In this document: positions 8,840 through 16,550 of the stretch, piece by piece
Position numbering within the stretch: the first letter of the stretch is position 1
Layout: each line of letters begins with the position of its first letter
Assembly: GCA_009917455.1 (NCBI GenBank)
Contig: QZDS01000001.1
Location: 248,001 to 312,000 of the forward strand
Length of the DNA stretch: 64,000 bases
Source: a bacterium 1xD8-48
Lineage (GTDB): Bacteria; Bacillota; Clostridia; Lachnospirales; Lachnospiraceae
Direction: 5' to 3'
Notes under the pieces: generated by a model
Database searches by the model: none
The model's input: the letters and a program-made list of their open reading frames with translations, nothing else
Told to the model about the DNA's origin: nothing
Translations under genes and position numbers: made by a program

Positions 8840-9631
8840 TCAGCATAAATCCTGAAAATTCTCCTCAATGTATCTTCTGGTCTTTCCCAACGCTTCCACC
8901 GTCTTTGTCTCGAGTACCACTCTTGCCCCGGCCCCTTTCGCCATCAGAAGCCTCTGTCTCAAATCGATTTCCCCATCCCCGAAAGCCAGATGACATTTCG
9001 CTCCGGCAGCGTCGTGGGCGTGCATATGAATCAGTCTGCCCCTGTTTTTTTCATAAAAAGGAATATCCACATTCTTCGCCGCATGGCTGTGCCCGATATC
9101 CAACGTCAGACCGAAGCAGGGACTTTTCAGCAGTTCCTCGATTATATCCTGCTCGTAGGGCGCAAAGCCGTCCGTATTTTCCACCGCAATTTTAATATCG
9201 GCATCCCCGATTGCGCGCTCGCATTCCTTACGGAATTTCCGCATATTTTCATGGTAAATTTCGCTGTACTCCTCAAACAGGTAACGCCTTTTATCCGGCA
9301 GCGTAATGAAAATCCCCTTAGCCAGATGCATGTTAATCAAAGGAGCCCCGATTTTCTTAGCCAGCTCAATGCTCTCCAGCGCCGTGTCCAGATACGCCCT
9401 CCGTACCCTTTGGTTGAAATCGCTGAAATTGATATTTTCCTCCAGATGCAGCGTGTAATAAATGTTTTCCCTCTCCCCTGCCTCGCGCAACATCTCCACC
9501 TGAAAGTTTTCCGGCTGGCACTGTGGGAAGTTCATGTTCCACTCAATGAACTGCAGGCCAAGGCGGCTGCAAAGGCTGATACATTCCTTTTGAGAACAGG
9601 TTTCTATTAAAAACGGCATTCCAAAATCCAT
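8840..9631 (-). CDS. Sugar phosphate isomerase/epimerase-like TIM-barrel protein
   Basis: 263 residues from the ATG at 9631, which has a GGGGGTGGTGG ribosome site. The fold is that of the AP endonuclease 2/xylose-isomerase-like family. Likely metal ligands are visible: INMHLAKG, KIAVENTDGF, GLTLDIGHSHAAK, LIHMHAHDA with a downstream FGDGEIDLRQ, and ARVVLETKTVEAL. The order of Glu, Asp, His, His and Glu residues is as expected for a divalent-metal enzyme. The substrate cannot be named. Nearest neighbours are unrelated, so it seems to be a single-gene unit. Confidence 0.85.
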   Translation of the reverse strand: MDFGMPFLIETCSQKECISLCSRLGLQFIEWNMNFPQCQPENFQVEMLREAGERENIYYTLHLEENINFSDFNQRVRRAYLDTALESIELAKKIGAPLINMHLAKGIFITLPDKRRYLFEEYSEIYHENMRKFRKECERAIGDADIKIAVENTDGFAPYEQDIIEELLKSPCFGLTLDIGHSHAAKNVDIPFYEKNRGRLIHMHAHDAAGAKCHLAFGDGEIDLRQRLLMAKGAGARVVLETKTVEALGKTRRYIEENFQDLC

Positions 9632-9717
9632 AATCCACCACCCCCGCCTAATCATACCACCTTTTTTTAAGATGTGCAAACAGCGGATATGCGGCTTCAC
9701 CTGCCATTCTTTTTTCA

Positions 9718-9763
9718 GTAAAAAGGCGGGAGAACAATTTGGTAACCAATTGCTTTCCCGCTT
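9718..9763 (-). terminator. Terminator downstream of the chimeric MATE gene
   Basis: A long interrupted palindrome: on the minus strand GCGGGAAAGCAATTGG, a short loop, then CAAATTGTTCTCCCGC followed by CTTTTT. It is well placed to end minus-strand transcription coming from 9813 and probably belonged to the original gene before rearrangement. Confidence 0.72.
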
Positions 9764-9812
9764 CTTTTATAATGTCGTAATCAGTCCTCTTCTCCGTTTT
9801 TTCACCGACGGA

Positions 9813-10370
9813 TTATTTCAGGCAATTGCCTGAAAAGGCTGTAGCTGATATGCCTGCCATTAACAGTAAATCCGCTCTACAGGAATCCGATAAAATAATG
9901 GCTTCACTCTCCCCAATGTCCAATCCGGTTGCCCTTCTTGGCAAATCCACTGCCTTATCGTCTTCAACGAAAACCCGCCTGATAAATGCGCTGTTTTTGA
10001 TTTGCTGTGCTTCTTCTCCAAATCCAGGGTTGGAAAACAATTCAGCATAAACGGCATCCGGTATCTGCACTTCACCAAATAACCGTTCAATTAACTCTAA
10101 CCGTCCTGTTTTCATCAGAGAAATCAGGGGGTATCTGATAACCGCGCTGCCTCCTGTGGCGAGCATGGTGGAAATTGCCGTGACAAGCTGGATAACCGGC
10201 GCCGTCAGATTGATTGCCGAAAGCGCGTTGGTACCAATCAGATTCGACACAAACAGGCCGTCAACCATGGTATAAAAGGACATAAATACCGTCATTGCAA
10301 TGGTGGGAACGGCAAATTTAAAAATATTTTTAAGCGTTACAGATTTTTCGTATACATTTGTGTTTTCCAT
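9813..10370 (-). pseudogene. Chimeric ORF: MATE transporter N-terminus joined to a PIN-like (DUF3368) fragment
   Basis: An uninterrupted 185-codon frame made of two unrelated pieces. Residues 1-97 are the start of a MATE efflux transporter (VTLKNIFKFAVPTIAMTVFMSFYTMVDGLFVSNLIG, then STMLATGGSAVI). From residue 98 it becomes PLISLMKTGRLELIERLFGEVQIPDAVYAEL, which matches the start of DUF3368 PIN-domain toxins, up to LDIGESEAIILSDSCRADLLLM. The PIN piece has lost its own initiator and the usual SNTSP Asp/Asn-containing first strand, and its C-terminus is replaced by GISATAFSGNCLK. The result is unlikely to transport or cleave RNA. A MerR-type promoter still precedes it. Confidence 0.82.
9816..9835. 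repeat. Perfect 20-bp palindrome at the end of the chimeric ORF
   Basis: TTTCAGGCAA is followed directly by TTGCCTGAAA with no loop. It covers the last codons of the chimeric ORF, next to its stop codon. It could be a protein site or a scar of the rearrangement; no T run follows, so it is not an obvious terminator. Confidence 0.6.
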
Positions 10371-10414
10371 CAGCTTTTCCTCCGCTTTCCTTGTATTTTG
10401 TTCCTGTGTGGGGT

Positions 10415-10445
10415 ATCATAAACCATACAGCGACTGTACGGACAA
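10415..10445 (-). promoter_or_regulatory. MerR-type promoter with 19-bp spacer and operator dyad
   Basis: On the minus strand TTGTCC (10440-10445) and TATGAT (10415-10420) are separated by exactly 19 bp. That is longer than the normal 17 and is the hallmark of MerR-activated promoters. The spacer holds the dyad CCATACAG-CGA-CTGTACGG (10423-10441 on the plus strand, 7 of 8 positions symmetric). It drives the MATE fragment at 10370, and a MerR-family remnant lies just upstream in divergent orientation. This is the textbook arrangement for a drug-inducible efflux gene. Confidence 0.75.
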
Positions 10446-10525
10446 GACAAATTTTGCATTTTTTTCTGCGGACAATGTGAGGCTAGGCATGCATGCATGG
10501 AATCAATAAGAAAACCCTGATGTGA

Positions 10526-10741
10526 TATGACGAGATTGGACTTTTTAAACTGGCCGCCAGCAATCCTGAAAACGGCTACCGCTGTTACAGCTACCATCAA
10601 AGCCCCATCCTTGAGACTATCCTGCTGCTGCGGGAGCCGGACGTTTCCGTCAGCGAAATTCAGGATTTCATGGAAAACCGCTCTGCCGCCGGCCTGAAAT
10701 CCCTTCTGGAGGAAAAAATAACGGCTCGGCCGCCTCCATAA
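10526..10741 (+). pseudogene. MerR-family regulator remnant
   Basis: The frame beginning YDEIGLFKLAASNPENGYRCYSY and continuing to HQSPILETILLLREPDVSVSEIQDFMENRS is the second half of a MerR DNA-binding domain and the start of its dimerisation helix. It is immediately preceded by a stop codon (TGA 10523-10525), lacks the first helix and initiator, and ends at a TAA after SLLEEKITARPPP. It is divergent from the MATE fragment and the MerR-type promoter, so it is probably the dead former activator of that gene. Confidence 0.8.
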
Positions 10742-10998
10742 AGCCTCCTACGGTTCCATGATTTCCGTTTGCCGGAATGAACGCCCAAAGTCGGTTCTAA
10801 ACAAAAATCCAGTCATGGCCTCCGCTATCTTCCTGTCAGCTTCTTCATAATGGTTGCTTCCCGAATCTGTTTAGCACATTTATATAATATCTACAGCATA
10901 TCGATTTTTAAAAAAACCATTCGTCGCACATTTCAAATATCAACACAGTTCCGATCATATGAATAACATTGATTTCCATGTCTTTAGCACATTTACTA
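10742..10998. other. Non-coding stretch between MerR remnant and TetR promoter
   Basis: No credible gene was seen. The stretch turns AT-rich from about 10860. A 13-bp direct repeat TTTAGCACATTTA occurs at about 10869 and again at about 10983. It probably holds decayed sequence from the same accessory block. Confidence 0.5.
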
Positions 10999-11047
10999 TT
11001 GACTTTTTGAACAACGTTCAGCATAATACGGATTGAACATTGTTCAA
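10999..11047 (+). promoter_or_regulatory. Promoter with two palindromic operators before the TetR gene
   Basis: TTGACT (10999-11004), 17 bp, CATAAT (11022-11027). A perfect 15-bp palindrome TTGAACATTGTTCAA (11033-11047) overlaps the expected start of transcription and reaches the ribosome site. A related imperfect copy TTGAACAACGTTCAG (11007-11021) fills the spacer. Two sites at 26-bp centre distance fit autorepression by the TetR protein encoded directly downstream (inference). Confidence 0.72.
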
Positions 11048-11057
11048 GGAGGACACT

Positions 11058-11636
11058 ATGGACGCAAAGGAAGCAATCATTCAGGCTGCAATTGACCTCA
11101 TCAATGAAAAAGGCGAGGAAATGAACACCATTACCGTGCGGGAGATATGCCGGAAAGCAAACGTGGGGCTGGGGCTTGTGAATTATCATTTTGGAAACAA
11201 AGACAGACTGATAGAATTATGCGTTGAACGCATGGTCAGCGACATTGTTGACATTTTCCGCTCCATTCAGGAAAAAACAGCGCAGTTTTCTGCCTTTGAA
11301 AGGCTTGAATACCTCGGGAACATGACGTTTACATTTTTGTTCGAGCATTTTGCGGTGTCGAGAACTTCTATTCTTTCAGATATGTGTACGCCGAAAGAAG
11401 ATGACAATACTTACAAGACATACCTTGCCTATCTTCCGCTTGTGTCCGCCTGCCGCCCGGACTGGGACGAAGAAACCCTTGAGCGCAAAACGCTTTGCCT
11501 GATTTCCGTAATGCAGCAGTCATTCTTAAGGCATGACGTCATCCGTCAGCTCCATGGAATTGACCTGACTGTGCCGGAAGAACGCAAGGCTTATCACAGG
11601 TCAATATTACACGATATTCTGGGGGAGGACTTATGA
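11058..11636 (+). CDS. TetR/AcrR-family transcriptional regulator
   Basis: 192 residues from the ATG at 11058, which follows AAGGAGG by 5 nt. The N-terminal DNA-binding domain has AIIQAAIDLINEKGEEMNTITVREICRKANVGLGLVNYHFGNKDRLIELCV, matching TetR helices 1-4 with the recognition helix near residues 33-42. The C-terminal ligand-binding domain is divergent, as usual. It overlaps the flavin reductase gene by 4 bp and has two palindromes in its own promoter, so it probably represses this two-gene operon until a redox-active or toxic compound is present. Confidence 0.92.
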   Translation: MDAKEAIIQAAIDLINEKGEEMNTITVREICRKANVGLGLVNYHFGNKDRLIELCVERMVSDIVDIFRSIQEKTAQFSAFERLEYLGNMTFTFLFEHFAVSRTSILSDMCTPKEDDNTYKTYLAYLPLVSACRPDWDEETLERKTLCLISVMQQSFLRHDVIRQLHGIDLTVPEERKAYHRSILHDILGEDL

Positions 11637-12346
11637 AAATCATAGTGATAAACGGAACGGAAAAACACGGCGTAACCTGGCGTCTGAAAGAGATATTTCT
11701 GGAGCGTTTCCGGGAAAAGGCGGAAATCACGGAATTTTACCTGCCTGAGGACTGCCCTTGCTTTTGCATGGGCTGTGCCGGCTGTATCTTTAAAGGAGAG
11801 CATATCTGCAAGGATTTCTGCTACATACGAAAAATTGCGGAACCTCTGCTGGAATCCGATTTGATTGTAATGACCTCCCCCGCCTATGTGATGCACGCCA
11901 CAGGCGCGATGAAGGCGTTGCTGGACCATTTCGCCTATTTGTGGATGCCTCATCGTCCCGCGCCGGAAATGTTCAGCAAACGCGCCGTCATCATTACCCA
12001 GTGTCTCGGCGCCGGCGCGCGTTCTGCGGCAGCCGACATAAAACACAGCCTTTCATGGTGGGGGATTTCTCAAATTACGGTATTTACCGGAAAACTTATG
12101 AGCGATATTGTCTGGGAAAAGCTTGCCGGGAAGAAGCGCGCCGAGCTTACCGGAAGAATGAACCGTTTATCGAAGAAGCTTGCCGCCGAAGATTTTGGAA
12201 AGACTCCAGGGGTAAGCGCGGTTACGAAGATAAAATTTCTTTTCTGCCGTATGATGCAAAAATCATTACACGAAAACGACCCCGAATATACTGACGGAAA
12301 GTACTGGGCGCAACAGGGCTGGCTTGCCGGAAAACGCCCCTGGTAA
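11633..12346 (+). CDS. NADPH-dependent FMN reductase-like flavodoxin-fold protein
   Basis: A 237-residue flavodoxin-fold protein. It opens with MKIIVINGTEKHGVTWRLKEIF, the phosphate-binding loop region for FMN. A Cys-rich segment CFCMGCAGCIFKGEHICKDFC (about residues 43-63) follows, the arrangement seen in iron-sulfur flavoproteins and related reductases. SDLIVMTSPAYVMHATGAMKALLDHF is the conserved second FMN loop. It is coupled to the TetR gene upstream by a 4-bp overlap. The substrate is unknown; detoxification of quinone-like or nitro compounds is a guess from regulator type. Confidence 0.85.
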   Translation: MKIIVINGTEKHGVTWRLKEIFLERFREKAEITEFYLPEDCPCFCMGCAGCIFKGEHICKDFCYIRKIAEPLLESDLIVMTSPAYVMHATGAMKALLDHFAYLWMPHRPAPEMFSKRAVIITQCLGAGARSAAADIKHSLSWWGISQITVFTGKLMSDIVWEKLAGKKRAELTGRMNRLSKKLAAEDFGKTPGVSAVTKIKFLFCRMMQKSLHENDPEYTDGKYWAQQGWLAGKRPW

Positions 12347-12349
12347 AAG

Positions 12350-12397
12350 CTTATGCCCGGAACCGTTTCTGAAAAAGATACCGTTTCCGGGCATAAG
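12350..12397. terminator. Inverted repeat between convergent genes
   Basis: A 13-bp perfect stem, CTTATGCCCGGAA (12350-12362) with TTCCGGGCATAAG (12385-12397), lies 3 bp after the flavin reductase stop and just before the convergent gene's end. There is no T run on either side, so termination efficiency is uncertain. Confidence 0.6.
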
Positions 12398-12405
12398 ATG
12401 AATGA

Positions 12406-12645
12406 TTATTCCTTTTCCCTGACCACCGAAAAGAATTTGGCCATAAGCGGAATATAGGTCGCCGCAAAAACAGCCGCCGCAATCCATCCCGCCGTTTTCC
12501 GTTTCTTTTCCGGTATGCGCATACCGGCTAAAACTCCCATGGAAAAGAGACAGAACTTTATCATCGCCAGGTCTTTCCAGTCGCTTTTTTCTAAATACCT
12601 GTCAGCATAGCCAAACAGCTTCTTTACAAAACAATTCCCGCACAT
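12406..12645 (-). CDS. Small two-helix membrane protein
   Basis: 79 residues from the ATG at 12645 (MCGNCFVKKLFGYADRYLEKSDWKDLAMIKFCLFSMGVLAGM), preceded by GGAGGG. One amphipathic and two hydrophobic stretches (about 28-44 and 54-72) suggest a small membrane protein. Related short Lachnospiraceae proteins are often named 'permease of phosphate ABC transporter', a label with no functional basis here. It lies downstream of the NifX-like gene on the same strand, about 16 bp away, so the two are probably cotranscribed. Confidence 0.7.
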   Translation of the reverse strand: MCGNCFVKKLFGYADRYLEKSDWKDLAMIKFCLFSMGVLAGMRIPEKKRKTAGWIAAAVFAATYIPLMAKFFSVVREKE

Positions 12646-12660
12646 TTGCAATCCCTCCAT

Positions 12661-13068
12661 TTATCCGCAGCTCTTTCCGTTCCCGGCACAGCCGTGTTTC
12701 TCCTCTCCACATTGATGTCCGTCACCGTGGTGGTCATGATGGCTGCAGCGGACGTCGGAATCAAACGCAAGATTTCCTGCAAGCAGAGCCGCAGCTGCCT
12801 CGTCAGCGCTGCCGGACACTCCGCCGTAAAGACGGATTCCCGCTTCCGCCAGGGCTGCCTGCGCACCGCCTCCGATTCCTCCGCAGATTAGCGCGTCCAC
12901 CTTCAACTCGGAAAGCATTCCTGCCAGCGCTCCGTGGCCGCTTCCCCTTGTGTCCGCCACCTGCGCGCCTGTAATCCGGCCATCCTCCACATCATAAATT
13001 TTGAATTGCTCTGTATGCCCGAAATGCTGAAACACATTTCCGTTTTCATAAGTAACCGCAATTTTCAT
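12661..13068 (-). CDS. NifX/NifB-like dinitrogenase iron-molybdenum cofactor domain protein
   Basis: 135 residues from the ATG at 13068 (GAGGGA 3-8 nt upstream). Residues 1-100 form the RNase H-like NifX/MTH1175 domain: MKIAVTYENGNVFQHFGHTEQFKIYDVEDG, then GSGHGALAGMLSELKVDALICGGIGGGAQAALAEAGI. The last 30 residues form a His/Cys-rich tail (CSHHDHHGDGH, CGEEKHGCAG), probably a metal-binding extension. No nitrogenase genes are in the window. In non-diazotrophs such proteins are thought to handle metal clusters; the role here is unknown. Confidence 0.87.
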   Translation of the reverse strand: MKIAVTYENGNVFQHFGHTEQFKIYDVEDGRITGAQVADTRGSGHGALAGMLSELKVDALICGGIGGGAQAALAEAGIRLYGGVSGSADEAAAALLAGNLAFDSDVRCSHHDHHGDGHQCGEEKHGCAGNGKSCG

Positions 13069-13316
13069 GCTTCCCTCTTTCGCTCCCTTCTGATGTCTGA
13101 TAATAATATCATATCGCAGAAGTAGACAGAATTCAAGGCATACACCACACTTTTTCAATCGTTGTCATAACCGGGCAGTTGGCAGCCATAACCGTAAAAT
13201 TTTCTCCTGCAAATTCCGGATATCCTATTGCCTGAAACCGGTATTTTGTTATAAAATGCAATTATTAAGAAATATTAATATTTTTTTAATATATTTTTAA
13301 TTAAAAGAGGGGCATT

Positions 13317-14300
13317 ATGACAAACGAGAGAAATACCAATCTTGATTTGATTAAATCTGTAGCCTGCATCAGCGTAGTCGGACTCCATGCCGTCAGCATG
13401 AATAATTATACTCTTTATTATCTATGCGACTGCGGCGTTCCGCTTTTTTTCATGGTCAATGGTTATCTGCTTCTTTCCAGGGAACGGATAAGCTTTCGGT
13501 ATGTCTTTTACAAGCTTGCCCATATTTTAAAGATTGTGCTTTCCTGGAACTTCCTCATTGCCATTCCCGTCCTTATTTTCAGGCAGAAAATAATTAATCC
13601 TTTCCGATTGGCTTTTGACAGCCTTCTGCAGAAAGGATATCTGTGGCACTTCTGGTTCTTCGGCGCCCTGATGATTATTTATTTATTTCTTCCGATACTC
13701 CACCGGCTGATTTATGAAAAAAAGCATTTTCACCGGGCCGTCTGTCTTATCCTTATGGCAGTCTGCCTTTGCATGAGTACTCTTTCCATGGTGAAGGGCT
13801 ATCCCCTGAGCATGTTTGTTCCACAGCCTCTCCGTCTGTGGACCTGGCTGTTCTACTTTTTATCCGGCGGCCTTTTTGCCTTTGAAAAACAAAGAATACA
13901 AAAGCTGTCCCTCCCTGTCCACGGAATATTCCTGCTTATTTTTACTCTGGCCAGCAATGCCTCTGAAAAGAAAGTGGGGCTTTACCTCATACACAGCCGG
14001 CTGGCGGAACATTTTTATGACAATCTTTCCTCCATTGTCTGGTACTGCCTGCTGTTTACCTTCCTTCTCCGGCTTCCGGTAAAGGATTCTCTGCGTACAT
14101 ATATCAGCAGTTTCAGCCGCCTGACCATGGGAATTTTCATCATTCACCCCATCCTGCTTTTTGCGCTGAACTCGCTTTTTACCCCTTCGGGAACAGTTGC
14201 TGTCCTTTTCTTCTGGCCGGGGCTTACCATAGTGTCTTTTCTCATCAGCTATACCCTTTCCAGAATTCCCGTTGCACGAAAGCTTATCACTTTCAGATAA
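13317..14300 (+). CDS. Membrane acyltransferase (acyltransferase_3 family)
   Basis: A 327-residue polytopic protein. Near the N-terminus RNTNLDLIKSVACISVVGLHAVSM contains the conserved D-x-IK/R and catalytic-type His of acyltransferase family 3 (OafA/WecH-like). CGVPLFFMVNGYLLL follows, then about eight further hydrophobic helices. Members transfer acetyl or succinyl groups to cell-surface sugars. It has its own AGAGG ribosome site after an AT-rich leader. It is convergent with and overlaps by 8 bp the flavodoxin-fold gene downstream. The acceptor is unknown. Confidence 0.87.
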   Translation: MTNERNTNLDLIKSVACISVVGLHAVSMNNYTLYYLCDCGVPLFFMVNGYLLLSRERISFRYVFYKLAHILKIVLSWNFLIAIPVLIFRQKIINPFRLAFDSLLQKGYLWHFWFFGALMIIYLFLPILHRLIYEKKHFHRAVCLILMAVCLCMSTLSMVKGYPLSMFVPQPLRLWTWLFYFLSGGLFAFEKQRIQKLSLPVHGIFLLIFTLASNASEKKVGLYLIHSRLAEHFYDNLSSIVWYCLLFTFLLRLPVKDSLRTYISSFSRLTMGIFIIHPILLFALNSLFTPSGTVAVLFFWPGLTIVSFLISYTLSRIPVARKLITFR

Positions 14301-14955
14301 TGACATAAGAGGATTTGGAGGTGAGTACCACCACCTCCACATAAGCCTCTATCATTTTCTCAATTTTCGGCCAGTCATATTCCTGCGTTGGAAAAATATC
14401 CCCTTTTTGTTTCACCGCTTTCACAGGCAGGGCGATTCCCGTATTCCATCTGGAATTAAAAGGAACCACCTTTACCTGAATGGTGTCAAGAGCGTTGGCT
14501 ATGGTGTTGTTCACCATCGCCTTATACCCCTCTAAGGCTTTGTCTCCTCCGCCTCCGTGGGAAATAATCCCGGCCAGCTTTCCATAAAGCTCTGACCGGT
14601 AGCTTTCATCCCTCCACCAACGCAGAAAAGTAATCTGCTCCATTTTTTCAAGCAGCATGCACAGCTTTGCCGGTATGGGCGCATAATGGGGGGAGACAAA
14701 AAAGAGATAATCCGCCCCGCACGCCTCCTCATAAATCCGGTTAAAGGCGTCGTCCGCCTCACAGCGCTTTTTGCGGTAACACCGTCCGCAGCCGTTACAC
14801 GGCGTAAGAGATTCTTTACGCAAATCCACAATCCGACAGGAAATACTTTCCCGTGCAAGGACGCCGGAAATCATTTTGCTGACTCGCCAGGAAAAGCTCT
14901 CCTCCCCGCTGTGTGCGATATTAGACGCCGATATGCATACTGCTTTCTTTTCCAT
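14293..14955 (-). CDS. Flavodoxin-fold NAD(P)H-dependent oxidoreductase-like protein
   Basis: A 220-residue protein: KAVCISASNIAHSGEESFSWRVSKMI is a flavodoxin-like first strand and loop. LTPCNGCGRCYRKKRCEADDAFNRIYEEACGADYLFFVSPHYAPIPAKLCMLLEKM combines a Cys-x2-Cys-x3-Cys-type cluster with the second FMN loop. This is the iron-sulfur flavoprotein-like branch of the NADPH-FMN reductases. Convergent with the acyltransferase gene. Substrate unknown. Confidence 0.83.
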   Translation of the reverse strand: MEKKAVCISASNIAHSGEESFSWRVSKMISGVLARESISCRIVDLRKESLTPCNGCGRCYRKKRCEADDAFNRIYEEACGADYLFFVSPHYAPIPAKLCMLLEKMEQITFLRWWRDESYRSELYGKLAGIISHGGGGDKALEGYKAMVNNTIANALDTIQVKVVPFNSRWNTGIALPVKAVKQKGDIFPTQEYDWPKIEKMIEAYVEVVVLTSKSSYVII

Positions 14956-14988
14956 CCCTTTTCCTGCCTTTTCATTTTTCTTTCGTTT

Positions 14989-16455
14989 TTAATACCCCAG
15001 TCCTCTGTCGATAATTGTACCGTCCAGCGCATTGACGGTCAGCCAGCTCTCATAATGCCCGTCTGATATGTAAGGCTCGCCCATGTCCGGGTATCGCAAG
15101 GTTTGCTTTCCGAAGAAATCCCACACCGGAACCATTTGGGCTTCCTCACTGTTCCCCTTTTCCCTAACCCGCATATACCCCAGCCGCACTTCATCGATTT
15201 CAAATTCCACCTTTACGTCTGACTCTGCAAAAAAATCTTCATATTTCTTTACTATCATTTCCTGAAAAACATTTTGAATCTCGGAAAAAGGAAGCAGAAA
15301 TACATACTCCTCCGACGTTTTTTCCACCTCATAGGGATTCCTCCAGTTAAAGGATGCGAACCCGTTTTTGGTATAAACCAGACTCAAATCCTCGTAAACC
15401 CAGGGTACATCGTCTTTTCCCTCCAGGGTTCCCCCGGCCTCATGGGTATAGGTAACGGGAATCCCGTCAAGCATTCTTGTAAAATGGAATCCGTACCCCA
15501 CAGCGTCCACCACCGTTTCGCCGCTCTCGCTTGTTTCGTCAAAGGAAAACGACGTAAGATACTCCTCCCCGTCTATCGCCATATCGGTAAATCCCATGGC
15601 CGCCGCGTCCTCCATCGCCTTCTGCCTTGCCTCCTCCACGGAAATTCCCGCGGACTGAATATCCGCTTCGCTTGCGCCAAAGGAAAAATTGCTGTTTTCC
15701 TCGTCGTTATATACACTGAAAAAAATATACTTCCAGTCGTCCCTGAAATTATTGTCAAGGCTTACAAAGTAGTTTTCTCCGTCCACTGTCACCCAGCCTG
15801 TGAGGTAGTTTTCCGCCCTGTCCTGCGCATCCCCGATATAAGTGACCTCTGCAGGAATCTCCCTGACGGTAACCTCCTCCGGAGCATTTTCCTTAAAAGC
15901 TTCCCATTCTGCAATCAGATCATCGTAGGTTTCCCCCTTTTCATATCCAGGAACCAACGGCTTTTTACCGGCTGCCTCCAACTCCGCTTTCTTCTTCCTG
16001 TACAGCTCGATTCTCTCCTCAATTTCACCGGCGGTCCAGCCGTTGGACGCCCCCATTGCTTCCATATCCCGCTCCCAGAGCGCTTCCCCCTGAAGCAATA
16101 CCTGGCTTACCCTGTCATAATCCTCCTGATTAAAAACGCGTCCGGTCACCTTATAGCTCTGAAAGCCCTCGCCCTCGGGAACCACCACCAAAGCGTCCGC
16201 CTTTACGCTCACCTGTTCGCTCCCGCCTTCCCAGTTAAAACGCTCCGGCGCCTGTACCTGGTCCGCAATGGCTCCCCCACCGGCTGCCTGTTCTTCTCCT
16301 TCCGTCTGCAGGGCTTCCCCCCCGTCTCCGGTTTCCTCCTCCTGTTTGGGCAGTACAATTTCCTCCTCCGTCTGGGCGCTGTTCTGACAGCCTGTTGCCA
16401 ACAGCGATAACGCGCTGGCTAATGCGAATAATAATAGCAGATTTTTTCTTCTCAT
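14989..16455 (-). CDS. Large lipoprotein upstream-coupled to a two-component system (DUF6034-like)
   Basis: 488 residues from the ATG at 16455. The signal peptide MRRKNLLLLFALASALSLLATGC ends in a clear lipobox. An acidic Glu/Gly-rich linker (about residues 25-75) leads to a soluble domain with YIGDAQDRAENYLTGWVTVDGENYFVSL and a C-terminal VPVWDFFGKQTL/LTVNALDGTIID segment that resembles PepSY-like repeats. From memory, similar proteins are called DUF6034; I could not check this. It follows the kinase gene on the same strand with a gap of about 95 bp, so it may be a target or sensor partner of that system. Confidence 0.68.
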   Translation of the reverse strand: MRRKNLLLLFALASALSLLATGCQNSAQTEEEIVLPKQEEETGDGGEALQTEGEEQAAGGGAIADQVQAPERFNWEGGSEQVSVKADALVVVPEGEGFQSYKVTGRVFNQEDYDRVSQVLLQGEALWERDMEAMGASNGWTAGEIEERIELYRKKKAELEAAGKKPLVPGYEKGETYDDLIAEWEAFKENAPEEVTVREIPAEVTYIGDAQDRAENYLTGWVTVDGENYFVSLDNNFRDDWKYIFFSVYNDEENSNFSFGASEADIQSAGISVEEARQKAMEDAAAMGFTDMAIDGEEYLTSFSFDETSESGETVVDAVGYGFHFTRMLDGIPVTYTHEAGGTLEGKDDVPWVYEDLSLVYTKNGFASFNWRNPYEVEKTSEEYVFLLPFSEIQNVFQEMIVKKYEDFFAESDVKVEFEIDEVRLGYMRVREKGNSEEAQMVPVWDFFGKQTLRYPDMGEPYISDGHYESWLTVNALDGTIIDRGLGY

Positions 16456-16550
16456 ATCTCTAAGTCGCCTCCTGTTTTTTCTTGAAGCATACGCCCTTTC
16501 TCTGTAAAAGGTATTCAGCAAATTGTAAAAATTTTGTAAATATCTGCGCT

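Noticed and set aside
8364..8840. DtxR-like operator before the FeoA-FeoB fusion
   Set aside because: No TTAG-N6-CTAA sequence was found upstream of either the fusion gene or the FakA-like gene.
15274..16410. Long plus-strand reading frame of 378 codons
   Set aside because: It lies fully antisense to the lipoprotein gene, has no ribosome site and no protein-like motifs; a shadow frame.
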